Positions 35,280 to 44,782 of a stretch of 64,000 bases of DNA are shown piece after piece. A program made the position numbers and the translations under genes. The stretch covers positions 1,176,001 to 1,240,000 of the forward strand of contig NC_087065.1 in NCBI RefSeq assembly GCF_963678635.1, given 5' to 3'. Every line of letters starts with the position of its first letter. The first letter of the stretch is position 1. This stretch comes from Symsagittifera roscoffensis (taxonomy: Eukaryota; Xenacoelomorpha; Acoela; Convolutidae). The notes beneath the pieces were generated by a model. The model was not told where the DNA came from. It did not search any database and worked only from the letters and a program-made list of their open reading frames with translations.

Positions 35280-35995
35280 AAACGATCCACATCTGCTAAG
35301 AAGTGTAAGTCGTTAAACTTGTCGCGCACTGGGTGTTTCGGACCCAACGATAAGTAGTCAAGCACTAGATCTGGCACTTTGATGTCTCCCACAATCCTGA
35401 CAGTATTCTTTAAATCGTGGAGGGGTTTTTCTTGTTCGCTGAAAAGACTCTCAAGCTTTCTGCGGTGCCGATCTTTTATTTCAGACACTAGTTCGCGCAT
35501 GTATTTTCTAGTATGGAACTTTTTGGAAGGGAGAGTGGCCTCAGATGTGTATTGGAGAAACTCTTTGCGTGCGTTATCAAGTTCCTCTTTGACTTCTAGG
35601 ACTCGAGCACTGGTAGTGCTTATCTCTTTCTTCGATAGTTTCCTGTGGAAGTTATGAACGATGGTAGGCTCAAAACAACCATCGCTGGGAATGCGGAACT
35701 TGAGAAATCGTGGGGTCGAATCGTTTCTCAGACAAGAATGAAGGAAGTCAACACGGTACTTGTTATGTATGTGGTTACGCAAGCTACGTTGATATCGCAC
35801 AAAGAATCTCCAAGTGTCGTTTTTCTTCCAGATTCTCGCCAAGTATGGTAGAGGGACAAGTAAATGGACCATAGTCAGAGAAGCAAAAACACTGATGAAG
35901 AACCAGACAAGAACGGGACAGAGAACACGACGGGCGCAAACAACGAGCCTGGGCGCCTCCGAGGAGCTGAGCCCCTCTGGAGTCAACAAAGGCAC
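35207..35995 (-). CDS. PLE protein segment upstream of RT (copy 1)
   Basis: A 262-codon open segment. Residues ~65-260 carry the helical N-terminal region seen ahead of the RT in one group of PLE-like RTs: HNKYRVDFLHSCLRND, TPRFLKFRIPSDGCFEP, HRRKLESLFSEQEKPLHDL and VLDYLSLGPKHPV. The same sequence occurs in copy 2 (41577-42317), where it leads into an RT. Here the sequence passes into the pseudo-LTR near 35280, so the RT has been deleted and this copy cannot move by itself. The start codon is uncertain because the first ~60 residues (Leu/Val-rich) may belong to another frame. Confidence 0.65.
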   Translation of the reverse strand: MPLLTPEGLSSSEAPRLVVCARRVLCPVLVWFFISVFASLTMVHLLVPLPYLARIWKKNDTWRFFVRYQRSLRNHIHNKYRVDFLHSCLRNDSTPRFLKFRIPSDGCFEPTIVHNFHRKLSKKEISTTSARVLEVKEELDNARKEFLQYTSEATLPSKKFHTRKYMRELVSEIKDRHRRKLESLFSEQEKPLHDLKNTVRIVGDIKVPDLVLDYLSLGPKHPVRDKFNDLHFLADVDRFKLLKNLDKERINTKFPWLFVYFM

Positions 35996-36017
35996 GAAAG
36001 AAAAAACCGCCTAACCT

Positions 36018-36548
36018 CTACTGTGACCCTGCTTTCTTTTTGTTTCGATGTTTCTTAGATAGTTTTCGTTTCTTCGACCTCGACTTTTTCACCAGTTGTT
36101 CTATTTTGGACTGAAAACTTAATATAAGGGATATAAATGTTAATTCAATATGCTGTTTTGGGTGAAGTAATTTCAGTTCCTCTTTGTAGTCAGGCTTCCC
36201 CAGATTCCTTTTTGATGACAAGTGTCGTTCTGTGTGCGAAACTAAAATACCAGTTGTCACCAGCGCTTCGAAGATGTCTTGCGTTCCACACCGTCTCGTG
36301 CATATAATACACTTGATCCTGTTCTTGAACTGCAAGAGTATCTGAAGCAACTTGTTTACGTCAAATGCAGTGTTGTTATTGCTGCGGTGTTTAGAAATCG
36401 AATTGTTAATTACGTCGTGCCAAATAACGATATTAGACACTTCCTTCAACTTTCCTTTCACCAGCATTTTCTGCAATACTTTCAACTGGTTCCTTGTTTG
36501 GTTGTTGAAACTCAGGCCAGGGATAGCGGTCGCACAACTCAGCAGCAT
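36018..36548 (-). CDS. PLE N-terminal ORF (copy 1), basic C-terminus
   Basis: A 176-codon frame nearly identical to 42340-42870. It has a CIICTRRCG Cys cluster near residue 80, followed by SHTERHL that could complete a zinc-binding site, and it ends in a strongly basic tail (KKSRSKKRKLSKKHRNKKK) that looks like a nuclear or nucleic-acid-binding signal. It precedes the RT-upstream segment by about 20 bases and one frame, so the two may once have been a single ORF. No known domain is recognised. Both copies stay open with few amino-acid changes, which speaks for recent duplication. Confidence 0.6.
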   Translation of the reverse strand: MLLSCATAIPGLSFNNQTRNQLKVLQKMLVKGKLKEVSNIVIWHDVINNSISKHRSNNNTAFDVNKLLQILLQFKNRIKCIICTRRCGTQDIFEALVTTGILVSHTERHLSSKRNLGKPDYKEELKLLHPKQHIELTFISLILSFQSKIEQLVKKSRSKKRKLSKKHRNKKKAGSQ

Positions 36549-37094
36549 CTTTCTTTTGCAATAATTTTCTGAATATATCGCTCTCGAGAGCGAACTTGCA
36601 CCAATAAAATATATGCTTCTACCAAAGTTACCGTCAACTTGGAATTTACAACAACTTGGAAATTACTATCGAAAGGTTGATTGTCCCTTCAAAGATGGCT
36701 TAAAGATATCTATATATATATTTTTTTAGATCTCTCGGTGCTATTTTTATACTGTTTTTATGTTATTCAATTTTGATTTTATTCTGTTTGTACACTTTGG
36801 TTTGTATGTTTATTGTTTTTCCTTTTTTTTTAGACTGATAATGATTGTAATAAATCGAAAATGTTCTCTTAAACGTTGATTTTTTTCCTGAGCAAATAAT
36901 AAATGACATCTTTGCAAATTAATGCCTCTCCAATTAATTATTTCTCCTCTCTAATTAATTCTTTTTTTTAAAATAATTCACTCTTTCTTACATTCTTTTT
37001 GCTCCTTACATGATTTGTGCTCGCTGCTCCTTACATGATTTGTGCTTGCTACTCCTTACATGATTTGTGCTTGCCGCTTAACTTAAGTACTCAC

Positions 37095-37185
37095 CGAAAA
37101 ATTCTCAATGTGCCCCGTTTGTGTTGTTGAAGACAATCTCAACCTCTGTAGAAAATTGCGGGCAACGAACGTGTACAAATTCACA
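37095..37185 (-). pseudogene. Duplicated fragment of host exon 1 with its splice donor
   Basis: The minus strand encodes VNLYTFVARNFLQRLRLS and the next dozen residues, as in exon 1 at 43402-43487, followed by the same GTGAGT donor. The start of the exon is missing and unrelated sequence replaces it. The fragment is joined to PLE copy 1, so the duplication that made copy 1 took in part of the exon. Confidence 0.6.
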
Positions 37186-37190
37186 AGTAA

Positions 37191-38682
37191 TTTTGATGGC
37201 CTAAGTCTGATTCGGAACCTCACGGTCGGCGTACCGAAAAACACATCAGCAAAGCTAAGGTCCCTCTTCAAATTTCATACTAGTGAATTTATTTTAGCAA
37301 TATAGAAGTTTGTCTTTTTTTTCTGGGTATCAGTATCTTTTTTTTGAGGCAATGCTTTCGATTTTATTTCTGTCAGATTCGAGCAACTGCGCACGGAGGA
37401 AATTTTTCCTCAGCAAAAATAATGTGTATAAATCAGCAACTTTTACAAATGTTACATGAAGTTTATCAGTTTGTTTCAGTTTTTCTTTTACTATTAATCT
37501 ATTTTCGAGCAACTGCGTTCGGAAGAAATGGTTCCTCAGTAAAAAAAATGAGTATAAATCAGCAACTCTTATAAATGTTACATGTAGTTTATCAGTTGGT
37601 TTCAGTTTTTTTCTTTTATTTTATGCGCTGTGCTCACTCAGTGCCACCTTGGTGCTGCTTTTGACTACTATTCTTCCAACTTTTTGTAGTGGATTATTCT
37701 ACTCAAAGCCCTGTTTTCGCTTCTAGTTGTGTTGCCCTGCTTCTATCGTCTGACTTGTTTTCTTGAAGTTGTATTGCCCTGCTTCTATCTTTGCGCAGTT
37801 TTCTATCTAAAGTTGTGTTTCTTATTTCTGTCACAGCTCCAAAGCCAATCTCAGTTTATTCGATTGAATAAACAGTCAATCTTGACTCGTATTTAGGCAC
37901 TGTGACCATAACCTATCAAGTTTAATGCAGCGACAAACGGTTGATTAATAAGGAGTGATTTAATGAGATTGGAGTGATAATTCCAGTTGTAATTCATATG
38001 GTAAATCACCCGCACAAAGTTGCTCGAACCAATGACTAAGGTTAATTCACCGGCGAATTTAAACGATCAAATGGGGAAAATGATCTTTCAATTTGAACCG
38101 AATAAGAAAGATCATTTCCAGTTCAGTTAGGAAAAATTACCAATTTTTATAGTGTTCTGGGAGTGCTCGGAAAATCAATTTGGTCGACCTAAAAAACAAA
38201 AAGGGGCGATAAGAGTTCGTTTTTTGTTCGTTGTGTGATGAGAGGATGAACCCTAAAGCTAAAGCATGCTCAATAGTTAAACTAACTTAGGCCTATATGA
38301 CAACAGTTATCTTCCTACATAATTCTTTTAAGCCTGCACATCCGCTTTACTAGTCAAAATTAAAGTAAAAACTAAAAAACTCTAAGGAGTATTACCCGTT
38401 TTGGAACTTTTTATTCAATTCGAACGACGACTGAAGGGCTTTTTTTACGATAATTCAATAGACCCATTTCGATGATTGCTTGTAGTACCGGAATTTGCGT
38501 CGTAAAAAAAACCAAAAAGACACCTGGAGAAAAAGCCCACCCCTTTCGACGGTCGGAACATTTTCTATTGCCGTCTCAGCAAAGCAAAAGGATGTTTTCT
38601 AAGTACGCTTCACATAAAATATACAAATAACCATGGAAATTTTGTATTAATTCTTTTATTTATCTTAATTTTTCAATAATTT
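37191..38682 (-). repeat. Penelope-like element pseudo-LTR, copy 2
   Basis: Direct repeat of 33625-35279. It holds two copies of the ~126-bp minisatellite instead of three. It ends at CAATAATTT (about 38682), beyond which the two flanks diverge completely. Confidence 0.65.
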
Positions 38683-39065
38683 ATTCGATATTTCTGCTTT
38701 ATGCTGTTGTTTTCAACTTTCTTAGAACTATATTTTAGGAAATTAATTTTCGAATCAGAGTTTTAAGACTACTATATAACATTTTCACGCTGTTTAAATT
38801 CAGCTTGATTTACAATTGATTTTGTAAAAATTGACCCGATGCGATGACCACGTTCAGTAGTAACCGCCACGGCTATGCACAATAAGCTTCTCACCACAAA
38901 ATAGTCATAACATACCTATGTAGGCAGTGTAAATTATATGAAACTTTGTCACACGACAGTTACAATTGAATTGCAAATTTATGGTCAAAACCAAACAAAG
39001 ATCCAACTCAAACGATTTACAAACAATCAAACAAACTAACAATGAATCAAAAGCAACTATGCAGT

Positions 39066-39692
39066 TTAAGGTACCGAGTTTTCTTTGTCCGAAGCAGTCT
39101 TTGAAATTATAATTTTGGATTTCTTTCTTTTGATACTTGGTTCTTTCCAACGTCCCATTCGGTCAGCCTTCGGCTTTCCATACGAGATTCGGCGGTTGAT
39201 ATTTGGACTACTAATCAAAGCTTCATAATCCTGTTTAGCTTTCTTCAATGGCAGTTTAGCTCGTGGACTACTTTTGCACCTTGAAGCGGCCGATTGCAGG
39301 CTTCGAGGCGTCAATGTAGACGTTTTCAGACCAAGAGGACTGTTTGGTGTATTCGGCTCTGTAAAATCCTTGGCTGTTTCGGAAGCACTTCCGAACCCAG
39401 ACAGAATATTGGTATCTAAATGAGGAAGCTTTCTGGCAGCTTTAATTGGAGTGGTGGGTAACTGGCTTGGCTTTCGCTTATTTGCAGCTGCTGCACTCTT
39501 CTGAGGCTTGCCTTCAGAAACTACTCCTCCCAGTTCGTAGGAATTGTGGATTGTTGCCTCAGCAACAGTTTGGAAAGTCACAGGGGGGCGGTTGGGAATC
39601 TTTCCAGCTCGCATCTCCAACTCAGAGATTCGACGTTCCAGCATATGTACTCTTTGCAGCACCGATTCTCCCCAATCATCTGTCTTGTTTCC
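39066..39692 (-). CDS. Predicted host gene, exon 3 (coiled coil plus disordered basic tail)
   Basis: An open frame of 208 codons to TAA. It starts at a good acceptor (TTTTTGCTCAG before 39692) with WGESVLQRVHMLERRISELEM, a short coiled coil. A long Ser/Pro/Lys-rich region follows with several S/T-P sites (PNSPLG, LTPRSL) and a basic C-terminus (KEPSIKRKKSK), suggesting a nuclear phosphoprotein. No catalytic domain is visible and I do not recognise the protein. Together with exons 1 and 2 it would give 314 residues. Codon usage and the lack of repeats elsewhere in the window mark it as the best host-gene candidate here. Confidence 0.6.
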   Translation of the reverse strand, partial: GNKTDDWGESVLQRVHMLERRISELEMRAGKIPNRPPVTFQTVAEATIHNSYELGGVVSEGKPQKSAAAANKRKPSQLPTTPIKAARKLPHLDTNILSGFGSASETAKDFTEPNTPNSPLGLKTSTLTPRSLQSAASRCKSSPRAKLPLKKAKQDYEALISSPNINRRISYGKPKADRMGRWKEPSIKRKKSKIIISKTASDKENSVP

Positions 39693-39821
39693 CTGAGCAA
39701 AAACTTTTGAATGTTCTAAGTGTTTCAAATAAAACAAACAATTATTCACAATAATGCAAACTCCTATTCACAATTCTAAGATTTTTCATTTACTGTATTT
39801 TCATATTCAGTAGCCACTTAC

Positions 39822-39932
39822 TTGCGAAGAGTTGGCATGGGAAACAAACAAAACTATACAGCTTTTACTTTGGTATAACTCAACTGTAGCTAAAAACACG
39901 CTATTTGGAATCCAATCAAATTTCGGAAATAA
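39822..39932 (-). CDS. Predicted host gene, exon 2
   Basis: Thirty-seven open codons between an acceptor (ATTTAG, 39933-39938) and a strong donor (GTAAGT, 39821-39816). Both borders are phase 0 and match exon 1 and exon 3. It encodes a mixed strand/helix segment with FDWIPNSVFLATVELY. Without transcript data the exon rests on splice-site quality and phase agreement. Confidence 0.5.
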
Positions 39933-40001
39933 CTAAATCGATTTTACCACCCCTTTTTGATGATTCTTTTCCATCCCACCCCCACCTTTCAATTGAAAAT
40001 C

Positions 40002-40110
40002 GACTTGATTTATTCACAAAATTTTGCTGATGTATTTATATAGCGTTGGTACGGCCCTATCCAACCTGTGCACGCACCGTCGCATGACGGAAGGGCCCAT
40101 TTTAATTGAC
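40002..40110 (-). mobile_element. Mini solo-LTR-like repeat, copy 2
   Basis: Same element as 17587-17694, within intron 1 of the predicted gene. On the minus strand it runs from TGGGCCC through the hairpin, TATATAAA and AATAAA to TTTTCA, so it begins TG and ends CA. Compensating or neutral changes keep the hairpin. Confidence 0.45.
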
Positions 40111-40399
40111 CTTTTGTAAAAAAAAATTTTGAAAACTACTTTAACGTTGGCATAATTGAGTGAAACCTGGCATGGTGAACAAACTAACATTTGTAAGCAG
40201 ATTTGTTCTTCCCATCGTACATAGAAACATAATGCGTTTAGACCAATAACACGTTAAAAAACTATAGCATTAGAAAAAAGCTAATGTGGGCTAGTGGAGA
40301 GCTTTCAACTATATATTGAGCTGATGCTTCGTTTATACGATATTTAAGTGTCTTTATCTTTGCGTGGCTCTCTTCAATTGGCCATTGGAATTTCGGCAA

Positions 40400-40711
40400 T
40401 CAATAATGAATGATAGTAAATTCCAAGTTGTGGCGAAGCGTGTTGACCCTGTCTAAAATGTTGTCGATAGAGTCCCTCTGCGCAGATCTCAAGATATCGT
40501 CTACATAGCGTCCGAAGATTTTTGCTTTTTCCCTAATGGCCGGAACTGTTTCCTCTTCTTGGCACTGAGGGCAAATCCACTGGTCACCATGCATGCTCTT
40601 TATCGCATTGAGGGAGATCTCACTGCATTTACGATGAAGCCAGAACTTGCATTTCTTGCACCGTATAGAGTATCCTTTCCAAGTAACCTTCTTGGCGCAG
40701 ACGGGACACAT
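40400..40711 (-). CDS. PLE RT: PHD-type zinc finger followed by motif C (copy 2)
   Basis: A 103-codon open segment that opens with CPVCAKKVTWKGYSIRCKKC, then LHRKC and ends the finger with WICPQC: a Cys4-His-Cys3 PHD-like finger of about 50 residues. Some 20 residues later comes IFGRYVDDILRS, the RT motif C. Motif B lies just upstream at about 40830-40890, so the finger sits inside the palm domain between motifs B and C. The sequence stops soon after motif C and no GIY-YIG endonuclease is found downstream, so this PLE is 3'-truncated. Confidence 0.75.
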   Translation of the reverse strand: MCPVCAKKVTWKGYSIRCKKCKFWLHRKCSEISLNAIKSMHGDQWICPQCQEEETVPAIREKAKIFGRYVDDILRSAQRDSIDNILDRVNTLRHNLEFTIIHY

Positions 40712-41030
40712 TGTCTTAACATCAGTCGCAGATCTTTCTTACTCTTTATTGATGGAGTGTGGTTCATCTGAAACAATGTCATCTTCAAACCGCTTCATCC
40801 ACACATTGGCCAGAATAACCGCCATTGCAGCTCCCATCGCGACTCCATCTTTTTGAACGTACCATTTATCGCCACACATGAAGTTGACATCAGTAACTGC
40901 CAGCTGCATGAGTTGCTCGCATGTATCTCTGTCGATTTCCGGGGCCGAGTCAAAAGTTGTAAAGCACGTGGCAAGCTATGTCAATGGCCTCCGCAACTGG
41001 TATGTTAGTGTAGAGACTTTTCACGTCTAA
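40712..41030 (-). pseudogene. PLE RT palm, motifs A-B (frameshifted)
   Basis: After the stop at 41027 another frame reads SLDVKSLYTNIPVAEAI (motif A, catalytic Asp). A further shift brings QKDGVAMGAAMAVILANVWM, the PLE-type motif B in which the usual glycine-rich turn is kept. The first break lies in a run of T on the minus strand (A-run at about 41031-41040), an easy place for an indel. Confidence 0.7.
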
Positions 41031-41371
41031 AGAAAAAAAAGCTCCTCGTCGTCCAGCAATTGTACGTCCGTGAGTCTCTTTTTCATGTCACTGGTGGATG
41101 TTTCAATATTGGCACCAGGGACCCGACTGAACAAATTAGCAAGCCACTTGTTGATCTTATCATAGCAGCTACCAGGTAAAGAGAGCACCGGTCTAAGGGG
41201 AGTTGCTTCGTGTACTTTTGCCAACCCATATAACTTGGCCGGTTGGGCACCCGTAGGACGAAGGTGTTGATAGAGCGACATTGGAATCTTCTCACTGTCG
41301 GCAAGTTGGTTCAGTGTTCTGTTGAACTGGTCTTCCACTTTCAAAGTAATCTCTTTCCGTGAGGTGGGCAA
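41027..41371 (-). CDS. PLE RT fingers domain (copy 2)
   Basis: A 114-codon segment with LRPTGAQPAKLYGLAKVHE and PLRPVLSLPGSCYDKINKW, the most recognisable signature of Penelope-like RTs (the PxxYGLPKxHK and RPIxS blocks). It would form the nucleic-acid-contacting fingers just ahead of motif A. It is separated from the upstream segment (41392-41580, with AVPFGKGAGFCLM) and from the palm by single frame changes. Confidence 0.8.
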   Translation of the reverse strand: MPTSRKEITLKVEDQFNRTLNQLADSEKIPMSLYQHLRPTGAQPAKLYGLAKVHEATPLRPVLSLPGSCYDKINKWLANLFSRVPGANIETSTSDMKKRLTDVQLLDDEELFFL

Positions 41372-41391
41372 GATCTCAAATTGAGGGCAGT

Positions 41392-41843
41392 TTAGGATGT
41401 CATCAACTTAGAAAAGTAGTCAGCGTCGGACATCAGGCAAAAACCAGCTCCTTTGCCGAACGGTACGGCTTTGATGTTCTCTTTCCGAAGATAGCTATGT
41501 ACTTTTCTAAGGTAAGGGTCTTCTTTTTGTTTCTTCATTTCTTTAATGTACCACACCGTGAGTGCGTTCACTTCATTCAATTAGTTTTCAAGTTGTACAG
41601 GAGACGATCCACATCTGCTAAGAAGTGTAAGTCGTTAAACTTGTCGCGCACTGGGTGTTTCGGACCCAACGATAAGTAGTCAAGCACTAGATCTGGCACT
41701 TTGATGTCTCCCACAATCCTGACAGTATTCTTTATATCGTGGAGAGGTTTTTCTTGTTCGCTGGAAAGACTCTCAAGCTTTCTGCGGTGCCGATCTTTTA
41801 TTTCAGACACTAGTTCGCGCGTGTAATTACTAGTATGGAACAT
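41392..41843 (-). pseudogene. PLE region between N-terminal helices and RT fingers (copy 2)
   Basis: Two abutting open pieces. 41843-41577 is equivalent to 35657-35391 of copy 1 (HRRKLESLSSEQEKPLHD..., LSLGPKHPV) and then runs into a stop. 41580-41392 carries DPYLRKVHSYLRKENIKAVP and FGKGAGFCLM, the segment that precedes the RT fingers. A shift separates them. In copy 1 the corresponding junction leads into the pseudo-LTR instead. Confidence 0.6.
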
Positions 41844-41906
41844 TTTGGAAGAGAGAGTGGCCTCAGAGGTGTATTGGAGAAATTCTTTGCGTGCGTTACC
41901 AAGTTC

Positions 41907-42317
41907 CTATTTGACTTCTAGGACTCGAGCACTGGTAGTGCTTATCTCTTTCTTCGATAGTTTCCTGTGGAAGTTATGAACGATGGTAGGCTCAAAACAA
42001 CCATTGCTGGGAATGCGGAACTTGAGAAATCGTGGGGTCAAATCGTTTCTCAGACAAGAATGAAGGAAGTCAACACGGTACTTGTTATGTATGTGCTTAC
42101 GCAAGCTACGTTGATATCGCACAAAATATCTCCAAGTGTCGTTTTTCTTCCAGATTCTCGCCAAGTATGGTAGAGGGACAAGTAAATGGACCATAGTCAG
42201 AGAAGCAAAAACACTGATGAAGAACCAGACAAGCACGGGACAGAGAACACGACGGGCGCAAACAACGAGCCTGGGCGCCTCCGAGGAGCTGAGCCCCTCT
42301 GGAGTCAACAAAGGCAC
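41907..42317 (-). CDS. PLE protein segment upstream of RT (copy 2)
   Basis: A 136-codon equivalent of 35995-35590, with the same HSCLRND and KFRIPSNGCFEP segments and only a few substitutions. It is cut short at 41907 by a stop that copy 1 does not have, so copy 1 preserves the ancestral frame here. Confidence 0.65.
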   Translation of the reverse strand: MPLLTPEGLSSSEAPRLVVCARRVLCPVLVWFFISVFASLTMVHLLVPLPYLARIWKKNDTWRYFVRYQRSLRKHIHNKYRVDFLHSCLRNDLTPRFLKFRIPSNGCFEPTIVHNFHRKLSKKEISTTSARVLEVK

Positions 42318-42339
42318 GAAAGAAAAAACCGCCTAACCT

Positions 42340-42870
42340 CTACTGTGACCCTGCTTTCTTTTTGTTTCGATGTTTCTTAGATAGTTTTCGTTTCTTCGAC
42401 CTCGACTTTTTCACCAGTTGTTCTATTTTGGACTGAAAACTTAATATAAGGGATATAAATGTTAATTCAATATGCTGTTTTGGGTGAAGTAATTTCAGTT
42501 CCTCTTTGTAGTCAGGCTTCCTCAGATTCCTTTTTGATGACAAGTGTCGTTCTGTGTGCGAAACTAAAATACCAGTTGTCACCAGCGCTTCGAAGATGTC
42601 TTGCGTTCCACACCGTCTCGTGCATATAATACACTTGATCCTGTTCTTGAACTGCAAGAGTATCTGAAGCAACTTGTTTACGTCAAATGCAGTGTTGTTA
42701 TTGCTGCGGTGTTTAGAAATCGAATTGTTAATTACGTCGTGCCAAATAACGATATTAGACACTTCCTTCAACTTTCCTTTCACCAGCATTTTCTGCAATA
42801 CTTTCAACTGGTTCCTTGTTTGGTTGTTGAAACTCAGGCCAGGGATAGCGGTCGCACAACTCAGCAGCAT
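42340..42870 (-). CDS. PLE N-terminal ORF (copy 2), basic C-terminus
   Basis: A 176-codon frame differing from 36018-36548 by about one residue (R for G near residue 116). It has the same CIICTRRCG cluster and basic tail. It lies in the sense orientation within intron 1 of the predicted gene. Function unknown; nucleic-acid binding is suggested by composition only. Confidence 0.6.
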   Translation of the reverse strand: MLLSCATAIPGLSFNNQTRNQLKVLQKMLVKGKLKEVSNIVIWHDVINNSISKHRSNNNTAFDVNKLLQILLQFKNRIKCIICTRRCGTQDIFEALVTTGILVSHTERHLSSKRNLRKPDYKEELKLLHPKQHIELTFISLILSFQSKIEQLVKKSRSKKRKLSKKHRNKKKAGSQ

Positions 42871-43030
42871 CTTTCTTTTGCAATAATTTTCTGAATATAT
42901 CGCTCTCGAGAGCGAACTTGCACCAATAAAATATATGCTTCTACCAAAGTTACCGTCAACTTGGAATTTACAACAACTTGGAAATTACTATCGAAAGGTT
43001 GATTGTCCCTTCAAAGATGGCTTAAAGATA

Positions 43031-43033
<3 letters not shown>

Positions 43034-43083
<50 letters not shown>
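43034..43083. repeat. (TA)n microsatellite
   Basis: About 50 bases of perfect TA. The equivalent place in PLE copy 1 (about 36709-36722) has only a short run, so the repeat expanded or shrank after the duplication. Confidence 0.95.
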
Positions 43084-43086
<3 letters not shown>

Positions 43087-43401
43087 TAGATCTCTCGGTG
43101 CTATTTTTATACTGTTTTTATGTTATTTAATTTTGATTTTATTCTGTTTGTACACTTTGGTTTGTATGTTTATTGTTTTTCCTTTTTTAGACTGATAATG
43201 ATAGTAATAAATCGAAAATGTTCTCTTAAACGTTGATTTTTTTCCTGAGCAAATAATAAATGACATCTTTGCAAATTAATGCCTCTCCAATTAATTAATT
43301 CTCCTCTCTAATTAATTCTTTTTTTTTAAATAATTCATTCTTTCTTTCATTCTTTCTGCTCCTTACATGATTTGTGCTTGCCGCTTAACTTAAGTACTCA
43401 C

Positions 43402-43608
43402 CGAAAAATTCTCAATGTGCCCCATTTGTGTTGTTGAAGACAATCTCAACCTCTGTAGAAAATGGCGGGCAACGAACGTGTACAAATTCACAGGTGAGTT
43501 CACAATGAATCTTGCAAGGCTGAAAAAAACTCCCGAAATCCAGGATTTAGTCACTGCAGTTGATCTTCCATTGTTACCATCTCCGGCGGCCAACTTTTCT
43601 TCATCCAT
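43402..43608 (-). CDS. Predicted host gene, exon 1
   Basis: Sixty-nine codons from an ATG at 43608 to a strong GTGAGT donor (43401-43396). The start is acidic (MDEEKLAAGDG) and is followed by an amphipathic or hydrophobic stretch, SWISGVFFSLARFIV, and VNLYTFVARHFLQRLRLS. Phase 0 at the donor fits exon 2. Intron 1 would be 3,469 bp and contain PLE copy 2 on the same strand plus the mini-LTR. Part of this exon is duplicated at 37095-37185. Nothing that I recognise; a membrane-associated N-terminus is possible. Confidence 0.5.
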
Positions 43609-43619
43609 AATCTAGCCTG

Positions 43620-44520
43620 ATAAAAAAAAATTTCACGTAAAAATGTACATCAATACATAAAATGTATAGAAAAAATCGATATGAATACCAAAAATCGAAA
43701 ATTTGTCTATTACAACTTAGAGCAAACACACAGATTGCTGGCTTACGGCAATTTCACAGAGATTATCGTTGTGAGCTTTTTTAGCTGGAAAAGGAAGGTA
43801 GCAACTTTAGATTAGCCGTTAAGATCCGCACAGAGGAAAGAGTTTTAACAAATTCAACAATATATAAATGATGTGCCATTCGGTCAAAAAAAATATTTTA
43901 GGTGTGAATTGAATGAATTTTTTAAAACTGCAAATTGGCACAAAGCTCTCGTGGCAATTGAAACGCAGAAGGCAAATCAGACCAGCCAAAATTAGAAATG
44001 CTGGAAACACGCAACACAAATCAGTCTGGAGTCCAATTGCTCTTTGCAATTTGCCTATATAAATACTTCAGTAGAGTTGTCTTTGTTCACGACAAAGAGC
44101 TCAGCAAAGTAATGAGGAAGCGCTGGAGAAAAGCCGGAAGCCCAAGTACACCATTATCTTGCTTGATCGGGGAAACTTCTCAGTCAACTGGACTGACGGT
44201 CCAAAACTTCTTGAATATGGAAAAACATGAGTATTACTTATTTACTTTAACTGAAACAATTACATCATAGGAGTTAATCTCAGAATGTCGTTGTTAATAT
44301 CTTGAGCTACTGAACTTATTTGAGCAATCTTTGTCCAATTATGCTAACATAAGGTAAGTTTCGCATTAAAAATTGGTTTTTTTATCAGATGTTTGAAAAC
44401 CGTACGATTTTATTTTACTTGAGCCAGGACGAGTCATTTACAGTAATTTGAATCACGAAAGCAAACTTCATAGTAGTTAAAACCGTGCTGAAACTTCAGA
44501 ATACTCGTAAGTGAAACAAA
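43620..44520. other. Intergenic stretch, nothing recognised
   Basis: It lies upstream of the predicted gene, so the promoter should be here, but I see no clear TATA box or initiator. The 90-codon frame at 43998-44270 (plus) has no recognisable motif. Confidence 0.5.
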
Positions 44521-44527
44521 AACTAAC

Positions 44528-44782
44528 TTGAGTAGTAACATTCACCCAGACATTACAGTGACAGAGCGTGGAAAAGTACCTAGTGACGACTGGCTTACGT
44601 CATTTACCTTAACTCTACTCGTTTTCAACCGTCTTTACCTAGTGACTGTGCAAAATGAGGATAACAAGGAAGTCTGCCCTGGAAGTAACTCATCGGAATC
44701 CGAATACGCAAACATCGCTGAAACAGTATGGTTTTGCATGATTTGCAAGAAACAAGAGCAAATCGGACTAAGAATGGTGTGA
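44528..44782 (+). pseudogene. Second PLE family: end of the zinc finger before RT motif C
   Basis: The last third of this open segment reads ANIAETVWFCMICKK, which matches the end of the PHD-like finger in 40400-40711 (HGDQWICPQC). It runs, after one frame change near 44775, straight into motif C in the next feature. The first part of the segment is unrelated repeat sequence (see 44537-44650). The element is on the plus strand and too diverged to be a copy of the 40-43 kb PLE. Confidence 0.55.
44537..44650 (+). repeat. ~115-bp dispersed repeat, copy 1
   Basis: Shares several blocks in order with 45587-45700: ACATTC-CC, GACGACTGGCT-ACGTC, and TTTTCA-CCGTCT. Diverged; family unknown. Confidence 0.5.
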
